Origin: Rhodobacterales bacterium HKCCSP123
Lineage (GTDB): Bacteria > Pseudomonadota > Alphaproteobacteria > Rhodobacterales > Rhodobacteraceae
Assembly: GCA_015689745.1 (NCBI GenBank)
Contig: WVSO01000013.1
Location: forward strand, 1-61,620
Direction of reading: 5' to 3'
DNA: 61,620 bases
Position 1 is the first letter of the stretch. Each line of letters starts with the position of its first letter. The notes under the pieces are model-generated. The model was not told the DNA's origin. It ran no database searches and saw only the letters and a program-made list of their open reading frames with translations. Both the position numbers and the translations under genes were made by a program. Positions 36,665-44,562 of this stretch are shown piece after piece.

Positions 36665-37393
36665 ATGACATCCCCCACCGCCGCGATGCTGGTGATCGGT
36701 GACGAGATCCTTTCGGGCCGCACGCGCGACTCGAACATGCATTTCCTCGCCCGCGCGCTGACCGATCACGGCATCCGCCTCGTCGAGGCGCGCGTCGTCG
36801 CCGACGAGCATGACCGGATCAAGCAGGCGGTGCAGAGCCTGTCGGCGGGGTATGACCACGTCTTCACCTCGGGCGGGATCGGGCCGACCCATGACGACAT
36901 CACCGCCGATGCCGTGGCTGACGCGATGGGGGCGGCGATCGACATCCGCGAAGATGCCCGCGCCATCCTGCAGGCGCATTACGACCGCCAGGGGCAGGAG
37001 CTGAACGCCGCCCGCCTGCGCATGGCGCGCATCCCCGAGGGCGCCAGCCTGATCGACAACCCGATCTCCTCTGCGCCCGGTTTCACGATCGGCAATGTGC
37101 ATGTCATGGCCGGTGTGCCCGTGATCTTCGAGGCGATGGTCGCCTCGGTCCTGCCGACGCTGACGGGGGGCGCGCCGATGCTGTCGCAATCCCTGCGGAT
37201 CGTGCGCGGCGAAGGCGACATCGCCGAGGCGCTGGGGCAACTGGCCAAGGATCACCCCGAGGTCTCCATCGGCTCCTACCCGTTCCACCGCGACGGGGTG
37301 CATGGCTCGAACATCGTGGTGCGCAGCCAGGACGGCGCGGCCGTCGATGCCGTCATGGGCGCGCTGACGCGCCTCTTTCCCGAGGCGGGATAA
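36665..37393 (+). CDS. CinA-like molybdopterin-binding domain protein
   Basis: 242 residues corresponding to the N-terminal (MoaB/MogA-like) half of competence/damage-inducible protein CinA. It shows VIGDEILSGRTRDSN, TSGGIGPTHDDITADAVA, FTIGNVHVMAGVPVIFEAM and SIGSYPFHRDG. The C-terminal nicotinamide-nucleotide deamidase domain of full-length CinA (over 400 residues) is absent, as in many alphaproteobacterial stand-alone versions. This half is associated with ADP-ribose pyrophosphatase activity. The GNAT gene follows after 7 nt. Confidence 0.9.
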   Translation: MTSPTAAMLVIGDEILSGRTRDSNMHFLARALTDHGIRLVEARVVADEHDRIKQAVQSLSAGYDHVFTSGGIGPTHDDITADAVADAMGAAIDIREDARAILQAHYDRQGQELNAARLRMARIPEGASLIDNPISSAPGFTIGNVHVMAGVPVIFEAMVASVLPTLTGGAPMLSQSLRIVRGEGDIAEALGQLAKDHPEVSIGSYPFHRDGVHGSNIVVRSQDGAAVDAVMGALTRLFPEAG

Positions 37394-37400
37394 GCCAGCC

Positions 37401-38126
37401 ATGCGCATCGCCGACCTCGCCCCCGTCATCGCGGCCACATGGCCCCCGGCGGCGGCGCGGGCGGTCGGCCCCTTCACCATCCCCGAGGGCGCAGGCGGCG
37501 GACAACGGGTCAGCGCCGCACGCCTCACCGATCCACAGGCCACCGACGCCACCGAGGCCGAGATCGACGCGGCCCTCGCCGCGCTGGCCGAGACCGGGCA
37601 GCCGCCGCTCGTCATGGTGCTCGACCACCAGACCGCGCTCGACGACCGCCTCGCCGCGCGCGGCCTCGCCGTCCGCGACACGACGCATGCGCTGATGACC
37701 GACAGCTCGGCGCTGGCCGCGGTGCCCCCGCCCGTCAGCTGCTTCGCCGTCTGGCCGCCGCTTGCGATCCAGACCGAGATCTGGGCCGCGGGCGGCATCG
37801 GCCCCGCCCGCCTTGCCGTGATGGCGCGCGCCACGGGGCCGCGCATGTCCTTCTTCGGGCGGATCGACGACCGCCCCGCGGGCACCGCCTTCGCCGCGAT
37901 CCACGAGGGCACCGCGATGCTCCACGCGCTCGAGATCCTGCCGCAGCACCGGCGCAAGGGGCTGGCCCGGATCATGATGCGCGCCGCGGGCGATTGGGCC
38001 CTGTCGCAGGGCGCGGCGCGTTTCGCCACGCTCGTGACCGGCGGAAACCGGCCGGCGCTGGGGCTTTACGCTTCCCTGGGCTTCGCCGCTGTGGGACAGT
38101 ACCACTACCGTAGCAACGACGCCTGA
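37401..38126 (+). CDS. GNAT-family N-acetyltransferase
   Basis: 241 residues. The C-terminal half carries a GNAT acetyl-CoA loop (LEILPQHRRKGLARIMMRAA at about 175-195), FATLVTGGNRPALGLYASLGF and the final YHYRS. The N-terminal half (about 1-110) is less conserved and may bind the acceptor. The substrate is unknown. It is packed between cinA (7 nt) and an OmpA-like gene (6 nt). Confidence 0.87.
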   Translation: MRIADLAPVIAATWPPAAARAVGPFTIPEGAGGGQRVSAARLTDPQATDATEAEIDAALAALAETGQPPLVMVLDHQTALDDRLAARGLAVRDTTHALMTDSSALAAVPPPVSCFAVWPPLAIQTEIWAAGGIGPARLAVMARATGPRMSFFGRIDDRPAGTAFAAIHEGTAMLHALEILPQHRRKGLARIMMRAAGDWALSQGAARFATLVTGGNRPALGLYASLGFAAVGQYHYRSNDA

Positions 38127-38132
38127 CGCGCC

Positions 38133-39074
38133 ATGACGCTTGCCCGCCGCGCGCCGCGTGGCCTTCCCTGCCTGATCCTTTGCCTTCTGGCCCAGCCCGC
38201 CGCCGCGCTTGAACTGGCGTGGCCCGAAGACGCCGAGCGAGTCCTGTCGCGCAGCGAGACGACCGTCGCCTATCCGCTTGCCACCGGCGGCTTCGCCGAT
38301 GGCGCGGTACCGCTGTCGTCCGGCGACGGCACGCTCGTCGAAGAGGTCTGGCAGGTTCCCGGCGCCCCTGGCGACACGGAGACGCTGTTTGCCCTCTTGC
38401 GTGACCAGCTTGCCGCGCAGGGCTACGAGATCGGTTTCACCTGCGCCGACACGGCCTGTGGCGGCTTCGATTTCCGCTATGCCCTGCCCATCGCCGAGGG
38501 GCCGGCGATGCATGTCGACCTGGGCGATTTCCGCTACATCTCCGCCTCGCGCCCGACCGCGGCCGGGGCCGAGCACGTGGCCCTTACCGTCTCGCACGGG
38601 GGTGAGCTGGGCTATGCCCATCTCGCCTGGATCGTGCCGACCGAGGCGGCCGCTCCGTCTGTCGTACCCTCGACCCGGGTGTCCGGAGACCCGAGTGACG
38701 GAGGGCTCATCGCCCGGCTGACCACCGAAGGGCATGCCGTGCTCGAGGACCTGGCCTTCGACACCGGGGCCTCCGCCCTGTCGGATCAGCGCTACGACAG
38801 CCTCGTGACGCTGGCGGATTGGCTGGCAGAGAACCCCGACCGGCGGATCGTGCTCGTGGGCCACACCGACGCCGAGGGCGCGCTCGAGTCCAACGTTGCG
38901 CTGAGCCGGGCGCGGGCTGCCGCTGTGCGCGACGCCCTCGTCACCGGCTTGGGCGCCGATCCCGCCCGGATCGAGGCCGCGGGCGTCGGCTATCTCGCGC
39001 CGCGCGCCGCCAACAACCTGCCCGAGGGCCGCGAGGCCAATCGCAGGGTCGAGGTCGTTCTGATATCCGGATGA
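38133..39074 (+). CDS. OmpA-family peptidoglycan-binding protein
   Basis: 313 residues. A Sec signal (LPCLILCLLAQPAAA) leads into an N-terminal beta-rich domain with two cysteines (CADTACGGFDF). A C-terminal OmpA domain at about 205-313 follows (DLAFDTGASALSDQRYDSLV, VLVGHTDAEGALESNVALS, NRRVEVVLI), with the Asp and Arg that hold diaminopimelate. It is likely an outer-membrane or periplasmic protein tethered to the cell wall. It is the last gene of the cinA-GNAT-ompA run, with the lysR terminator stem beginning 7 nt after its stop. Confidence 0.88.
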   Translation: MTLARRAPRGLPCLILCLLAQPAAALELAWPEDAERVLSRSETTVAYPLATGGFADGAVPLSSGDGTLVEEVWQVPGAPGDTETLFALLRDQLAAQGYEIGFTCADTACGGFDFRYALPIAEGPAMHVDLGDFRYISASRPTAAGAEHVALTVSHGGELGYAHLAWIVPTEAAAPSVVPSTRVSGDPSDGGLIARLTTEGHAVLEDLAFDTGASALSDQRYDSLVTLADWLAENPDRRIVLVGHTDAEGALESNVALSRARAAAVRDALVTGLGADPARIEAAGVGYLAPRAANNLPEGREANRRVEVVLISG

Positions 39075-39107
39075 AAAAAGGCCCGGATCGGCGGAACCGA
39101 CCCGGGC
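39074..39107 (-). terminator. Intrinsic terminator of the lysR transcript
   Basis: Read leftward: an 11-bp stem (39107-39097 with 39091-39081, including G-T pairs), a 5-nt loop, then CTTTTTT (39080-39074). This is a canonical Rho-independent terminator about 90 nt after lysR. The A-run overlaps the last base of the converging OmpA-like stop. Confidence 0.85.
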
Positions 39108-39116
39108 ACAGTCAGG

Positions 39117-39178
39117 TGCGCCCCCCGATCAGGGCAGGGGCGCAGGCACGGAAGGGATCAGGCGCGCCAAGTCGCGCC
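39117..39178 (-). other. Two further stem-loops in the lysR 3' region
   Basis: TGCGCCCC (39117-39124) pairs with GGGGCGCA (39137-39144). GGCGCG (39161-39166) pairs with CGCGCC (39173-39178). With the terminator they form three consecutive hairpins filling the 121-nt gap, a layout compatible with a 3'-UTR-derived small RNA. No ORF fits here. Confidence 0.4.
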
Positions 39179-39195
39179 CGAGTCGGGGGAAACAC

Positions 39196-40101
39196 TCACC
39201 AGTCGGTCGGGCCCTTTTCCTTGAAGGCATTGACCAGGAAATCGATGAAGGCACGCACCTTCGGCTGCGTGTAGCGACCGGGAGGGTAGATCGCGTAGAC
39301 GCCCTGGATGTCGACGGGAAGGTCGGGGATCACGTCCTCGACCAGGCCTTCGCGCATCGGGTCGGCATAAAGGAAGCTCGGCAGGTAGGCGATGCCGAGC
39401 CCGCCGATGGCGGCGTTCAGCAGCGACTGCCCGTCGTTCACCGTCAGCCAGCCGCCCGTGCGGACCTGCCGCTGCTCGCCCGAGGGCGCGGTGATCTTCC
39501 AGACGTTGGCATTCGCATTGTTGGAGTAATGCAGGAGCTTGTGATCGTTCAGGTCGTCGATCTTCTCGGGCCGCCCGTATTTCTGGAAATAGGCCGGCGC
39601 GGCGATCATCCGGCGCTGCGTTTCGCAGATCTTGCGGGCGCGCAGGCTGGAGTCTTCCAGCTCGCCCACCCGGATCGCCATGTCGAACCCTTCCGAGATC
39701 AACTCCACGTAACGGTTGTTCAGGACCATGTTCACGGTCACGTCCGGGAACTCGTGCAGGAACCGCCCGAGGATCGGCGAGACGTGGTTCACCCCGAAAT
39801 CCGTCGCCATCGACACCCGCAGCGTGCCCGAGGGCGCCGACTGCATCGCGGTGACCAGCGCATCGGCCTCGCCCGCGTCGTTCAGGACGCGGCGGGCGCG
39901 GTCGTAATAGGCCAGACCGATCTCGGTCGGGCTGACGCGGCGCGTCGTGCGGTTGAGAAGGCGGGCGCCCAGCCGCGCCTCGAGGCTCGAGACATGCTTG
40001 GACACGGCGGATTTCGAAATCCCCATCTTCTTCGCGGCATCCGTGAAGCCGCCCTGGTCCACGACCATCGCGAAGGCTTCCATTTCCGTAAGGCGATCCA
40101 T
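39196..40101 (-). CDS. LysR-family transcriptional regulator
   Basis: 301 residues from ATG 40101 (MDRLTEMEAFAMVVDQGGFT). The winged-helix region includes DAAKKMGISKSAVSKHVSSL and RLLNRTTRRVSPTEIGL. The effector domain carries the CrgA/DmlR-like segments LRVSMATDFGVNHVSPILGR and FDMAIRVGELEDSSLRARKI. It is divergent from the class II aldolase gene across about 195 nt, the classic LysR arrangement, so that gene is a likely target. In-frame coding could extend upstream to 40236 but lacks family similarity. Confidence 0.92.
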   Translation of the reverse strand: MDRLTEMEAFAMVVDQGGFTDAAKKMGISKSAVSKHVSSLEARLGARLLNRTTRRVSPTEIGLAYYDRARRVLNDAGEADALVTAMQSAPSGTLRVSMATDFGVNHVSPILGRFLHEFPDVTVNMVLNNRYVELISEGFDMAIRVGELEDSSLRARKICETQRRMIAAPAYFQKYGRPEKIDDLNDHKLLHYSNNANANVWKITAPSGEQRQVRTGGWLTVNDGQSLLNAAIGGLGIAYLPSFLYADPMREGLVEDVIPDLPVDIQGVYAIYPPGRYTQPKVRAFIDFLVNAFKEKGPTDW

Positions 40102-40296
40102 CTGCTCAATACCTGCTCGGTGTTTTTCAATTGCCTGTTTCTCGCGCTCAAATGCGGCGCGATTGGGGAAGGCAACGGGCCAAAGCCGGGTAATTCGGCG
40201 GATCGTTCGTGACCCGTCACCAGTATTTCCGTGCATTTTCTTGCCCCGGCGGGGCGCCGGGTCTAGCGTTCAGCCAGCCCGCATCCGGAGACCATC

Positions 40297-41022
40297 ATGG
40301 ACCACGCCACCGCTCGCGCCGAGCTTGCCGCCGCCTTTCGCCTGACCGCGCGCGAGGGGATGCACGAGGGCGTCGCCAACCATTTCTCGCTCGCCGTCAA
40401 CGACGACGGGACCGAGTTCCTGATCAACCCGAAGAAACACTTCAGCCGCATCCGCGCCTCGGATCTCTGGGTGATCGACGCGAAGGACCCCGACAGCGCG
40501 AAGGGAGAGGATGCGCCGGATCCGACCGCCTGGGGCCTGCACGCCAGCCTGCACCGCCATGTGCCCCACGCGCGCTGCGCGATTCATGTCCATTCGACCT
40601 ACGCGACTGTTCTGGCCTCCCTCGCCGACAGCCGCCTGCCCCCGATCGACCAGTCCTCGGCCATGTTCTACAACCGGCAGGTGGTCGACGAGAATTACGG
40701 CGGCCTCGCGCTGGAGGAGGAGGGCACCCGCTGCGCGCGGCTGTTCCAGGACCCCAGCGTGCGCACCATGATCATGGGCAATCACGGTGTCCTCTTCATC
40801 GGCGAGACCGTGGCCGAAACCGTGATGCGGATGTATTACTTCGAGCGCGCCGCGCGGACCTACATCCTTGCCCTGCAGACCGGCCGCCCCCTGCGCGAGC
40901 TCTCGCCCGAGGTGGCCGAACTGACCGCCCGCCAGCAGGAAGGCGACGCGGCGGCCGAAGCCGATTTCCTGCGCGGCATGCGCGCGGTGCTGGATGCCGA
41001 AGAGCCCGACTATATCCAGTAA
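40297..41022 (+). CDS. Class II aldolase/adducin-family protein
   Basis: 241 residues. Zinc-binding histidines appear in CAIHVHSTYATVLAS and in MGNHGVLFIGETVAETVMR. LTAREGMHEGVANHFSL and NPKKHFSRIRASDL match the phosphate-binding N-terminal region of the family (fuculose-phosphate aldolase, RhaD, adducin). The substrate is unknown. Its last 29 nt overlap the start of paaX in another frame, so the two are probably transcribed together. That links it physically to phenylacetate control without proving a role there. Confidence 0.88.
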   Translation: MDHATARAELAAAFRLTAREGMHEGVANHFSLAVNDDGTEFLINPKKHFSRIRASDLWVIDAKDPDSAKGEDAPDPTAWGLHASLHRHVPHARCAIHVHSTYATVLASLADSRLPPIDQSSAMFYNRQVVDENYGGLALEEEGTRCARLFQDPSVRTMIMGNHGVLFIGETVAETVMRMYYFERAARTYILALQTGRPLRELSPEVAELTARQQEGDAAAEADFLRGMRAVLDAEEPDYIQ

Positions 41023-41842
41023 CGCGCCCCCCTCCGATCCGCTTGCGCCGATCCTGACCGAGCATCTGCTCGGGCAGGGGCGGCTCAGGGTCTGGTCGCT
41101 GATCGTGACGATCCTCGGCGACGCGGTCGAGCCGCGCGGCGGGCGCGTGCAGGCCGCGCGGCTGGGCGCGATCCTCGACCGGCTGGGCGTGGGGCGCGCG
41201 GCGCAGCGCACCGCCCTGTCGCGGCTGGTGGCCGATGGCTGGATCACGCGTCAGAAGGACCCGGACGACGGGCGCGCGGCGATCTACGGCTTCTCCGACA
41301 CCGGGCGGGCCGAGTTCACCCAAGCCGCGCGGCTGGTCTATGCCGCCCCCGGCCTTGTCACCGGCGGCGACTGGATCGTCACCCTGTCGGACGATCCGCG
41401 CGGCATCCCCATCGCGCCGGGCGTCGGCCTCTGGCCGGCGGAGTTCCCGCCGCGCGCGCTTGGCGTGACGCTGCGCGGCACGATCACCCATGTGCCCGAG
41501 AGCTGTCGCACCGATGCCCCCGACACAGGGCAAAGGGCCGAGGCCGCCGCGATCCGCGGCCTGGCCGATCTTGTCTGCGCCACGGGTTTTGCCGGTGACG
41601 GGCTCGACGCCATGGCCGCACGCACCGTCCTGATCCATCGCTGGCGGCGCTACGCGCTGCGCCACCCGGAATGGCCCGCCGCGCTGGCCGATCCGGGCTG
41701 GCCGGACCTTGACCTGCGCGCGCGGGTGGCGGCTGCCTATGCACGGGCGCGGCCCGCCTCCGGGCTGTGGCTGTCGCAGGCGGGGCCGGGCTATCGCGGC
41801 CTGCCTGCGGGCGAGGGCGCGGCCCGCTTCGGACAGCCCTGA
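40994..41842 (+). CDS. paaX: Phenylacetic acid degradation regulator PaaX
   Basis: 282 residues. PaaX represses paa genes until phenylacetyl-CoA binds. The N-terminal winged helix (TEHLLGQGRLRVWSLIVTIL, GVGRAAQRTALSRLVADGWI) and central PaaX domain (GLVTGGDWIVTLSDDPR, FPPRALGVTLRGTITHVPES) are followed by the C-terminal helical domain with ARTVLIHRWRRYALRHPEWP. The ATG at 40994 lies inside the end of the aldolase gene. It precedes paaA by 79 nt holding a candidate operator/promoter. Confidence 0.92.
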   Translation: MPKSPTISSNAPPSDPLAPILTEHLLGQGRLRVWSLIVTILGDAVEPRGGRVQAARLGAILDRLGVGRAAQRTALSRLVADGWITRQKDPDDGRAAIYGFSDTGRAEFTQAARLVYAAPGLVTGGDWIVTLSDDPRGIPIAPGVGLWPAEFPPRALGVTLRGTITHVPESCRTDAPDTGQRAEAAAIRGLADLVCATGFAGDGLDAMAARTVLIHRWRRYALRHPEWPAALADPGWPDLDLRARVAAAYARARPASGLWLSQAGPGYRGLPAGEGAARFGQP

Positions 41843-41843
41843 A

Positions 41844-41891
41844 TTTGTGTTACAAATATTCTTTGATTTCACATATTGTGTAACATAAACT
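41844..41891 (+). promoter_or_regulatory. Candidate paaA promoter with inverted-repeat operator
   Basis: An AT-rich island in GC-rich DNA. TGTTACA (41848-41854) and TGTAACA (41879-41885) form an inverted repeat with half-site centres 31 bp apart. The left half is itself palindromic (TTTGT-GTT-ACAAA, 41844-41856). The right half lies in the spacer of a promoter-like pair TTGATT (41863-41868), 17 bp, TAAACT (41886-41891). A repressor bound here, most simply PaaX, would block RNA polymerase. Confidence 0.55.
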
Positions 41892-41921
41892 GCGGACCAC
41901 AGGCCGCAGGGAGGTGTGCGC

Positions 41922-42911
41922 ATGTATTCGCAGGGTTTGATCGGTGCCGATGGCGCGACCGAGGAAACGCCCGAGGTCCTCGCCCGGTTCCAGGCGCGCA
42001 TCGACGCCGAGGAAAAGATCGAGCCCAACGACGCGATGCCCGAGGGCTATCGCCGCACGCTGATCCGCCAGATCGGCCAGCACGCCCATTCCGAGATCGT
42101 CGGCATGCTGCCCGAGGGCAACTGGATCACCCGCGCCCCCAGCCTGAAACGCAAGGCGGCGCTCCTGGCCAAGGTGCAGGACGAGGGCGGGCATGGCCTG
42201 TATCTTTACGCCGCCGCCGAAACGCTGGGCGTGAGCCGCGAGGCGATGACCGAGGAGCTGTTGAGCGGCAAGGCCAAGTATTCCTCGATTTTCAACTATC
42301 CCACTCTCAGCTGGGCCGATATCGGCGTGATCGGCTGGCTCGTCGATGGCGCGGCGATCATGAACCAGATCCCGCTCTGCCGCTGTTCCTACGGGCCTTA
42401 TGCCCGGGCGATGATCCGCGTCTGCAAGGAAGAGAGCTTTCACCAAAGGCAGGGCTACGAGATCGTCATGACGCTGGCCCGCGGGACGGACGCGCAGCGC
42501 GAGATGGCGCAGGATGCGCTGAACCGCTGGTGGTGGCCGTCGCTGATGATGTTCGGGCCGTCCGACAGCGACAGCCAGCATTCCGACCAGTCGATGAAAT
42601 GGAAGATCAAGCGCTTCACCAATGACGAGCTGCGGCAGAAGTTCATCGACGCGACTGTGCCGCAGGCCGAGTTCCTCGGGCTGACAGTGCCGGACCCTGA
42701 GTTGCGCTGGAACGAGGAAAAGGGCGGCTACGATCACGGCCCGATCGACTGGGCGGAGTTCTGGCGCGTGGTGAAGGGCGGCGGGCAGATGAACGTCGAC
42801 CGCATCCGCGACCGGCGGAAGGCCTGGGACGAGGGCGCCTGGGTGCGCGAGGCGGCGCTGGCCCATGCCGAGAAACGGCGGGCGCGGCGCGTGGCGCAGG
42901 CCGCGGAATAG
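41922..42911 (+). CDS. paaA: Phenylacetyl-CoA 1,2-epoxidase subunit PaaA (catalytic)
   Basis: Di-iron catalytic subunit that epoxidises the aromatic ring of phenylacetyl-CoA. 329 residues. Bacterial multicomponent monooxygenase-like helices carry the iron ligands: [47 protein letters not shown]. The C-terminal substrate/partner region is [24 protein letters not shown] lies 7 nt before ATG 41922; a GTG two codons upstream is disfavoured. It is followed by a 133-nt gap rich in hairpins before paaB. Confidence 0.96.
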   Translation: MYSQGLIGADGATEETPEVLARFQARIDAEEKIEPNDAMPEGYRRTLIRQIGQHAHSEIVGMLPEGNWITRAPSLKRKAALLAKVQDEGGHGLYLYAAAETLGVSREAMTEELLSGKAKYSSIFNYPTLSWADIGVIGWLVDGAAIMNQIPLCRCSYGPYARAMIRVCKEESFHQRQGYEIVMTLARGTDAQREMAQDALNRWWWPSLMMFGPSDSDSQHSDQSMKWKIKRFTNDELRQKFIDATVPQAEFLGLTVPDPELRWNEEKGGYDHGPIDWAEFWRVVKGGGQMNVDRIRDRRKAWDEGAWVREAALAHAEKRRARRVAQAAE

Positions 42912-43044
42912 GGTTTGGCGGGGGTTTCGCCTGCTGCGCAGGCGACCCGCCGGGGGGTCGTCCATTGTGCGCCATTGGTTCGAGCACAAAGGACGACGCC
43001 CCCCGCACCCCCGGGATATTTGGAAAACGGAGAAGGGGTAAGCG
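42912..43044 (+). other. Hairpin-rich spacer between paaA and paaB with ATATTT-GGAAA-GAAG element
   Basis: First stem-loop: TCGCCTGC (42927-42934)/GCAGGCGA (42938-42945). Second: an imperfect stem of about 19 bp, 42952-42970 with 42984-43004. Then CCCCCGGGATATTTGGAAAA (43010-43027 region) leads into GGAGAAGGGG, which serves as the paaB ribosome binding region. No T-run is present. A related ATATTT..GGAAA..GAAGG string occurs at 45659-45682. Confidence 0.65.
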
Positions 43045-43329
43045 ATGGCGCAGGAAACACCGCTTTGGGAAGTGTTCATCCGGCCCCGCAACGGGCTGAG
43101 CCACAAGCATGTGGGCTCGCTTCACGCCGCCGACGAGGTGCTGGCCCTTCAGGCCGCGCGCGACGTCTACACGCGCCGGGGCGAGGGCGTGTCGATCTGG
43201 GTGGTGCCGTCGAAGGCGATCACCGCCTCCGACCCCGATCATGCGGCGGAGACCTTCGAGCCGACCGCAGACAAGATCTATCGCCACCCGACCTTCTACG
43301 ACATCCCCGATGACGTGGGGCACATGTGA
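43045..43329 (+). CDS. paaB: Phenylacetyl-CoA epoxidase subunit PaaB
   Basis: A 94-residue structural/bridging subunit of the PaaABCE complex. Family segments are PLWEVFIRPRNGLSHKHVGS, LHAADEVLALQAARDVYTRR, GVSIWVVPSKAITASDP and the C-terminal DKIYRHPTFYDIPDDVGHM. Its stop overlaps the paaC start. Confidence 0.96.
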   Translation: MAQETPLWEVFIRPRNGLSHKHVGSLHAADEVLALQAARDVYTRRGEGVSIWVVPSKAITASDPDHAAETFEPTADKIYRHPTFYDIPDDVGHM

Positions 43330-44078
43330 TGACCCACCTGCTCGATGCTGTCCTCGAACTCGCCGACGACCACCTGATCCTCGGCCATCGCCTGTCGGAA
43401 TGGTGCGGCCATGCGCCGATGCTGGAGGAAGACCTTGCGCTTCCCAACATGGCGCTGGACCTCATCGGAACCGCGCGCACGCTTTACGATTACGCCGCGC
43501 GGCTGGAAGGGAAGGGGCGCAGCGAGGATGACCTCGCCTTTCTCCGGGTCGAGCGGGAGTATCGCAACCTCCTGCTTTGCGAGCGGCCGAACGGCGATTT
43601 CGCGCAGACCATGCTGCGGCAGCTCTATTTCGCCGCCGTGATGGAGCCCTTCTGGGCCGCCGCGGTCGACAGCCCCGACGCGGTGATCCGCGGCGTCGCG
43701 GGCAAGGCGGTGAAGGAAATGGCCTATCACGTCCGCCATGCGGGCGAATGGGTGATCCGGCTGGGCGACGGCACGGAAGAGAGCGCCTCCCGCATGAAGG
43801 GCGCGGTGGCCGAGCTGCACCGGTTCACGGGCGAGCTGTTCGAGGAAAGCGAGGCCTCGGCGGCGCTGGTGGCCGAGGGTATCCTGCCCGCGCGCGCCGG
43901 GTTGCGGGGGGCCTGGGACCGTGTCATCGGCATGATCTTCGCCGAGGCGCTGCTGGAGGTGCCGGAGGTGCCCTACCCGCAGACCGGCGGGCGCCGGGGG
44001 CTGCATGGCGAGCACCTCGGGCATCTGCTCGCCGAGATGCAGTACCTGCAACGCGCCTATCCGGGGGCGACGTGGTGA
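43329..44078 (+). CDS. paaC: Phenylacetyl-CoA epoxidase subunit PaaC
   Basis: 249 residues. A ferritin-like, non-catalytic partner that forms heterodimers with PaaA. Helical segments include ELADDHLILGHRLSEWCGHA, LPNMALDLIGTARTLYDYAA, VKEMAYHVRHAGEWVIRLGD and GGRRGLHGEHLGHLLAEMQY, all typical of PaaC. ATG 43329 overlaps the paaB stop; a GTG at 43326 is an alternative. The stop overlaps paaD. Confidence 0.95.
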   Translation: MTHLLDAVLELADDHLILGHRLSEWCGHAPMLEEDLALPNMALDLIGTARTLYDYAARLEGKGRSEDDLAFLRVEREYRNLLLCERPNGDFAQTMLRQLYFAAVMEPFWAAAVDSPDAVIRGVAGKAVKEMAYHVRHAGEWVIRLGDGTEESASRMKGAVAELHRFTGELFEESEASAALVAEGILPARAGLRGAWDRVIGMIFAEALLEVPEVPYPQTGGRRGLHGEHLGHLLAEMQYLQRAYPGATW

Positions 44079-44551
44079 GCGCCGAGGCGCGCGCCTGGTC
44101 GGCGGCGGCGGCCGTGCCCGACCCCGAGGTTCCCTGCGTCACCGTTGCAGATCTCGGCATCCTGCGCGACGTCCGGCTGGAGGGTGGCGTTGCGGTGGCG
44201 CGCGTCAGCCCCACATACTCGGGCTGCCCCGCCACCGCGATGATCGAGATGGGGATCGAGGCGGCGCTGCGCGCGGCGGGCTTCGAGGCACGGATCGAGC
44301 GGGTGCTCTCGCCGCCCTGGACGACCGACTGGATCACGCCCGAGGGGCGCGAGAAGCTGCGCGTCTATGGCATCGCCCCGCCCGAGGGGGCGGCGGGCAA
44401 GCGGGCGCTCTTCGACGACCCGGTCGTCACCTGCCCGCGCTGCGCCTCGACCGCGACGCGGAAGATCAGCGAATTCGGCTCGACCGCCTGCAAGGCGCAA
44501 TATGCCTGCACCGCCTGCGGCGAGCCCTTCGATTACTTCAAATGCATCTGA
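44075..44551 (+). CDS. paaD: PaaD, Fe-S maturation factor for phenylacetyl-CoA epoxidase
   Basis: 158 residues. An N-terminal DUF59/MIP18-like domain (VPDPEVPCVTVADLGILRDV, SPTYSGCPATAMIEMGIEAA) is followed by a C-terminal zinc-ribbon (CPRCAS, CKAQYACTACGEPFDYFKC). PaaD is thought to help assemble the iron-sulphur cluster of PaaE or the di-iron centre. It starts with GTG at 44075, overlapping the paaC stop; an adjacent GTG at 44072 is also possible. Confidence 0.93.
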   Translation: MSAEARAWSAAAAVPDPEVPCVTVADLGILRDVRLEGGVAVARVSPTYSGCPATAMIEMGIEAALRAAGFEARIERVLSPPWTTDWITPEGREKLRVYGIAPPEGAAGKRALFDDPVVTCPRCASTATRKISEFGSTACKAQYACTACGEPFDYFKCI

Positions 44552-44562
44552 GAGGGGCGGGT

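Noticed and set aside
36614-38029. Upstream in-frame extension of sfsA giving a 711-residue protein
   Set aside because: SfsA begins at MRFPTPLVRATL (36613). The extension is antisense to cinA and the GNAT gene and is low-complexity Arg/Ala/Ser.
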